Shown here: positions 62,699-64,000 of the stretch, one piece after another | Position numbering within the stretch: the first letter of the stretch is position 1 | Layout: every line of letters starts with the position of its first letter | Origin: an uncultured Bacilli bacterium | GTDB taxonomy: Bacteria; Bacillota_I; Bacilli_A; RF39; UBA660 | Reading direction: 5' to 3' | NCBI GenBank assembly: GCA_934162445.1 | Contig: CAKPIT010000001.1 | Span: 1-64,000 of the forward strand | Length of the DNA: 64,000 nt | Translations under genes and position numbers: made by a program | The notes under the pieces: model-generated | Databases searched by the model: none | Told to the model about the DNA's origin: nothing | The model's input: only the letters and a program-made list of their open reading frames with translations

Positions 62699-63580
62699 CT
62701 ACTTACGGGGAAAACTATGTAAATAAACCTCTTTTAATTGATCATTAGTAATATGCGTATATATTTGTGTTGAAGAAATACTCTCATGGCCCAATAACTC
62801 TTTAACTGATAATATATCACACCCTTCATTTAATAAATGAGTCGCAAAAGAATGTCTAAGCATATGTGGTGAAATATTTTTATGAAGAGAAGTTTTCTTA
62901 ATCATTTTTGTTAATAAATATCTAACCCCTCGCTCCGTTAACTGATGCCCTTGATTATTTAAAATTAAATAGTCACTATTATATTTATTTAACACCAAAT
63001 ACCCTTCTTTTAAATAAAGGGTTAACACTTCATCGGCATACTCCCCATAATTAACAAGCCGCTCCTTACTACCCTTTCCATGAATTAAAACCTGTCTTTC
63101 CCCACGTCTAATATCCTTAAGTTTAATATTAACAAGTTCCATCACTCTAATACCAGTTCCATATAAAATTTCCAAAATTAACCGGTCCCGTTGTCCTAAA
63201 GGATTAGTAATATCGGCTATTTGAAACAACTCCTCCAACTCATTATATTCAAAATAACGTGGCAGTTTCTGTTCCTTTTTAGGACTAGAAATAAGTAAAA
63301 ACAAATTACTCTCTACTTTTTTATTACTAAGTAAATATCTATAAAAACTCCGCAGTGCACTAAGTTTTCTATTAATAGAAGTAGCCTTATCATTTTTATC
63401 AGTCCGAAGATAAACAAGATACTCTTCAATCTCATTATAAGTAATCTTTAAATAGGAAATATTCTTCTTTAAAAGATATTCCAAATACTCATTTATATCA
63501 TTTTCATAACCATCAACCGTATCATGTGAATAATGTCTTTGATACTCTAAATATTCTAAATACTTATTTAAATCATTCAT
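62699..63580 (-). CDS. xerD: Xer-type tyrosine recombinase
   Basis: 293 residues from the ATG directly after the upstream stop codon (TAA-G-ATG). SAM-like N-terminal domain with YEYLxxLxxxRHYSxxT. The catalytic residues are Arg in YGTGIRVMELVN, Lys in HGKGSKERLV, HxxR in HMLRHSFATHLL, His in LLGHESISSTQ and Tyr in IYTHI. It resolves chromosome dimers at dif or serves as a housekeeping integrase. No dif was found in the window. The XerC/XerD distinction is not certain. Confidence 0.9.
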   Translation of the reverse strand: MNDLNKYLEYLEYQRHYSHDTVDGYENDINEYLEYLLKKNISYLKITYNEIEEYLVYLRTDKNDKATSINRKLSALRSFYRYLLSNKKVESNLFLLISSPKKEQKLPRYFEYNELEELFQIADITNPLGQRDRLILEILYGTGIRVMELVNIKLKDIRRGERQVLIHGKGSKERLVNYGEYADEVLTLYLKEGYLVLNKYNSDYLILNNQGHQLTERGVRYLLTKMIKKTSLHKNISPHMLRHSFATHLLNEGCDILSVKELLGHESISSTQIYTHITNDQLKEVYLHSFPRK

Positions 63581-63581
63581 C

Positions 63582-63977
63582 TTATTTAATTGGTACAATT
63601 CCTTTCTTATTCAAAATTGTGGCATCATTTTCTGACATACTCTCAATCTCCTCTAAATCAAGAAACTCCTCCTTATCATAATCATCATCATCTTCATCCT
63701 CATCATAAGTAGAAGCTATTATCTTACTACCAACATTACTATTTTCTTTTCTTAATTTAAAAGGCTTATCATAACTTTTTTTATTATGTAAAGAGATATT
63801 ATTATATAATTTTTTATCTTTCTTCATAACATAACTTCTAAACACTTCATAATCGGCAAAAAAAGTTCTCAAATCCTGAAATTCACAAGAATCCTCTAAA
63901 GTGTCAAAATTAATACATCGCCTTGCAATAAAATTAAAATAATACTTCTCATTATAAATCTTATTAATCTTTGCCAT
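63582..63977 (-). CDS. Acidic-tailed hypothetical protein upstream of xer
   Basis: 131 residues. It starts MAKINKIYNEKYYFNFIARR; the second half has a run of acidic residues (YDEDEDDDDYDKEEFLD) resembling a RNA polymerase delta-like tail or a disordered linker. No family recognised. Its stop is two bases from the xer start, so the two are translationally coupled. Confidence 0.65.
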   Translation of the reverse strand: MAKINKIYNEKYYFNFIARRCINFDTLEDSCEFQDLRTFFADYEVFRSYVMKKDKKLYNNISLHNKKSYDKPFKLRKENSNVGSKIIASTYDEDEDDDDYDKEEFLDLEEIESMSENDATILNKKGIVPIK

Positions 63978-64000
63978 ATCTTTATCTAAAATTATCTTTT

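Noticed and set aside
62699..63580. Xer recombinase as an integrase of a second mobile element
   Set aside because: It has housekeeping neighbours, an intact Xer pattern and no nearby att repeats or phage genes.

Overview
The window is AT-rich DNA using the standard bacterial code, with Shine-Dalgarno sites (AGGAGG/AGGTG) before most genes. Gene content points to a low-GC Gram-positive bacterium near the Bacilli/Erysipelotrichia/Mollicutes border, probably a gut lineage. The signs are a short Mycoplasma-sized SMC, an archaeal/mycoplasma-type ProRS with a free-standing editing domain, the L21-Prp-L27-Obg cluster with a Prp-cleaved L27, YqeG/YqeH, a class B sortase and SigK. The cell makes peptidoglycan and carries endospore genes: sigK, a cotJA/JB fusion plus cotJC, a SpoVD-type PASTA transpeptidase, a SpoVE/FtsW flippase-type gene and uvsE. 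Taxonomy is inference from gene content.

Layout. 1-0.65 kb: edge of a small membrane-protein gene, two structured candidate sRNAs and a 29-residue hydrophobic peptide. 0.65-6.6 kb: an oxidoreductase, a two-protein phosphorelay (Hpt-REC and hybrid kinase) and an acyl-CoA synthetase. 6.6-8.6 kb: YbaK and ProRS. 8.6-14.4 kb: one tight operon encoding HelD, a Gre-like factor, a nucleoside deoxyribosyltransferase, a glycosyltransferase, a P-loop kinase and a PHP phosphatase. 14.5-19 kb: Obg-L27-Prp-L21, frr, yqeH-yqeG. 19-27.2 kb: Ig-like polysaccharide deacetylase, sigK, an RNase HII with an extra N-terminal domain, yqeY, two membrane proteins, an MBL hydrolase and smc. 27.3-29.1 kb: a kinase-like protein and cotJ.

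29.2-39.6 kb is the most unusual region. A roughly 10.3-kb element with a large serine recombinase sits inside the spoVE/ftsW gene. The 5' part (39563-40558) stops at the junction after ...PVTG. The missing 3' part (VTLPFISYGGSSLL...) lies 10.3 kb away at 29128-29235, next to the recombinase gene. Precise excision would rebuild a 366-codon gene. This is the architecture of the B. subtilis sigK 'skin' element, here in a different sporulation gene and in a genome whose sigK is uninterrupted. The element also carries a 1654-residue repeat protein, an aldehyde-dehydrogenase-like protein without its catalytic cysteine, a truncated VirD4-type coupling protein, a decayed small gene and a degenerate methyltransferase.

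39.6-49.5 kb: mraY and spoVD, UV endonuclease, an atypical sigma factor, VanZ, and a sortase B with its substrate. 49.5-64 kb: a GNAT pseudogene, topA, a deacetylase-like protein, a second transpeptidase, a pseudopilin, endonuclease IV, rubrerythrin, tgt, a protein with two Gre-type domains, trmD-rimM-rRNA methyltransferase, a YgjP-like protease and a Xer recombinase. No rRNA, tRNA or CRISPR array was recognised.
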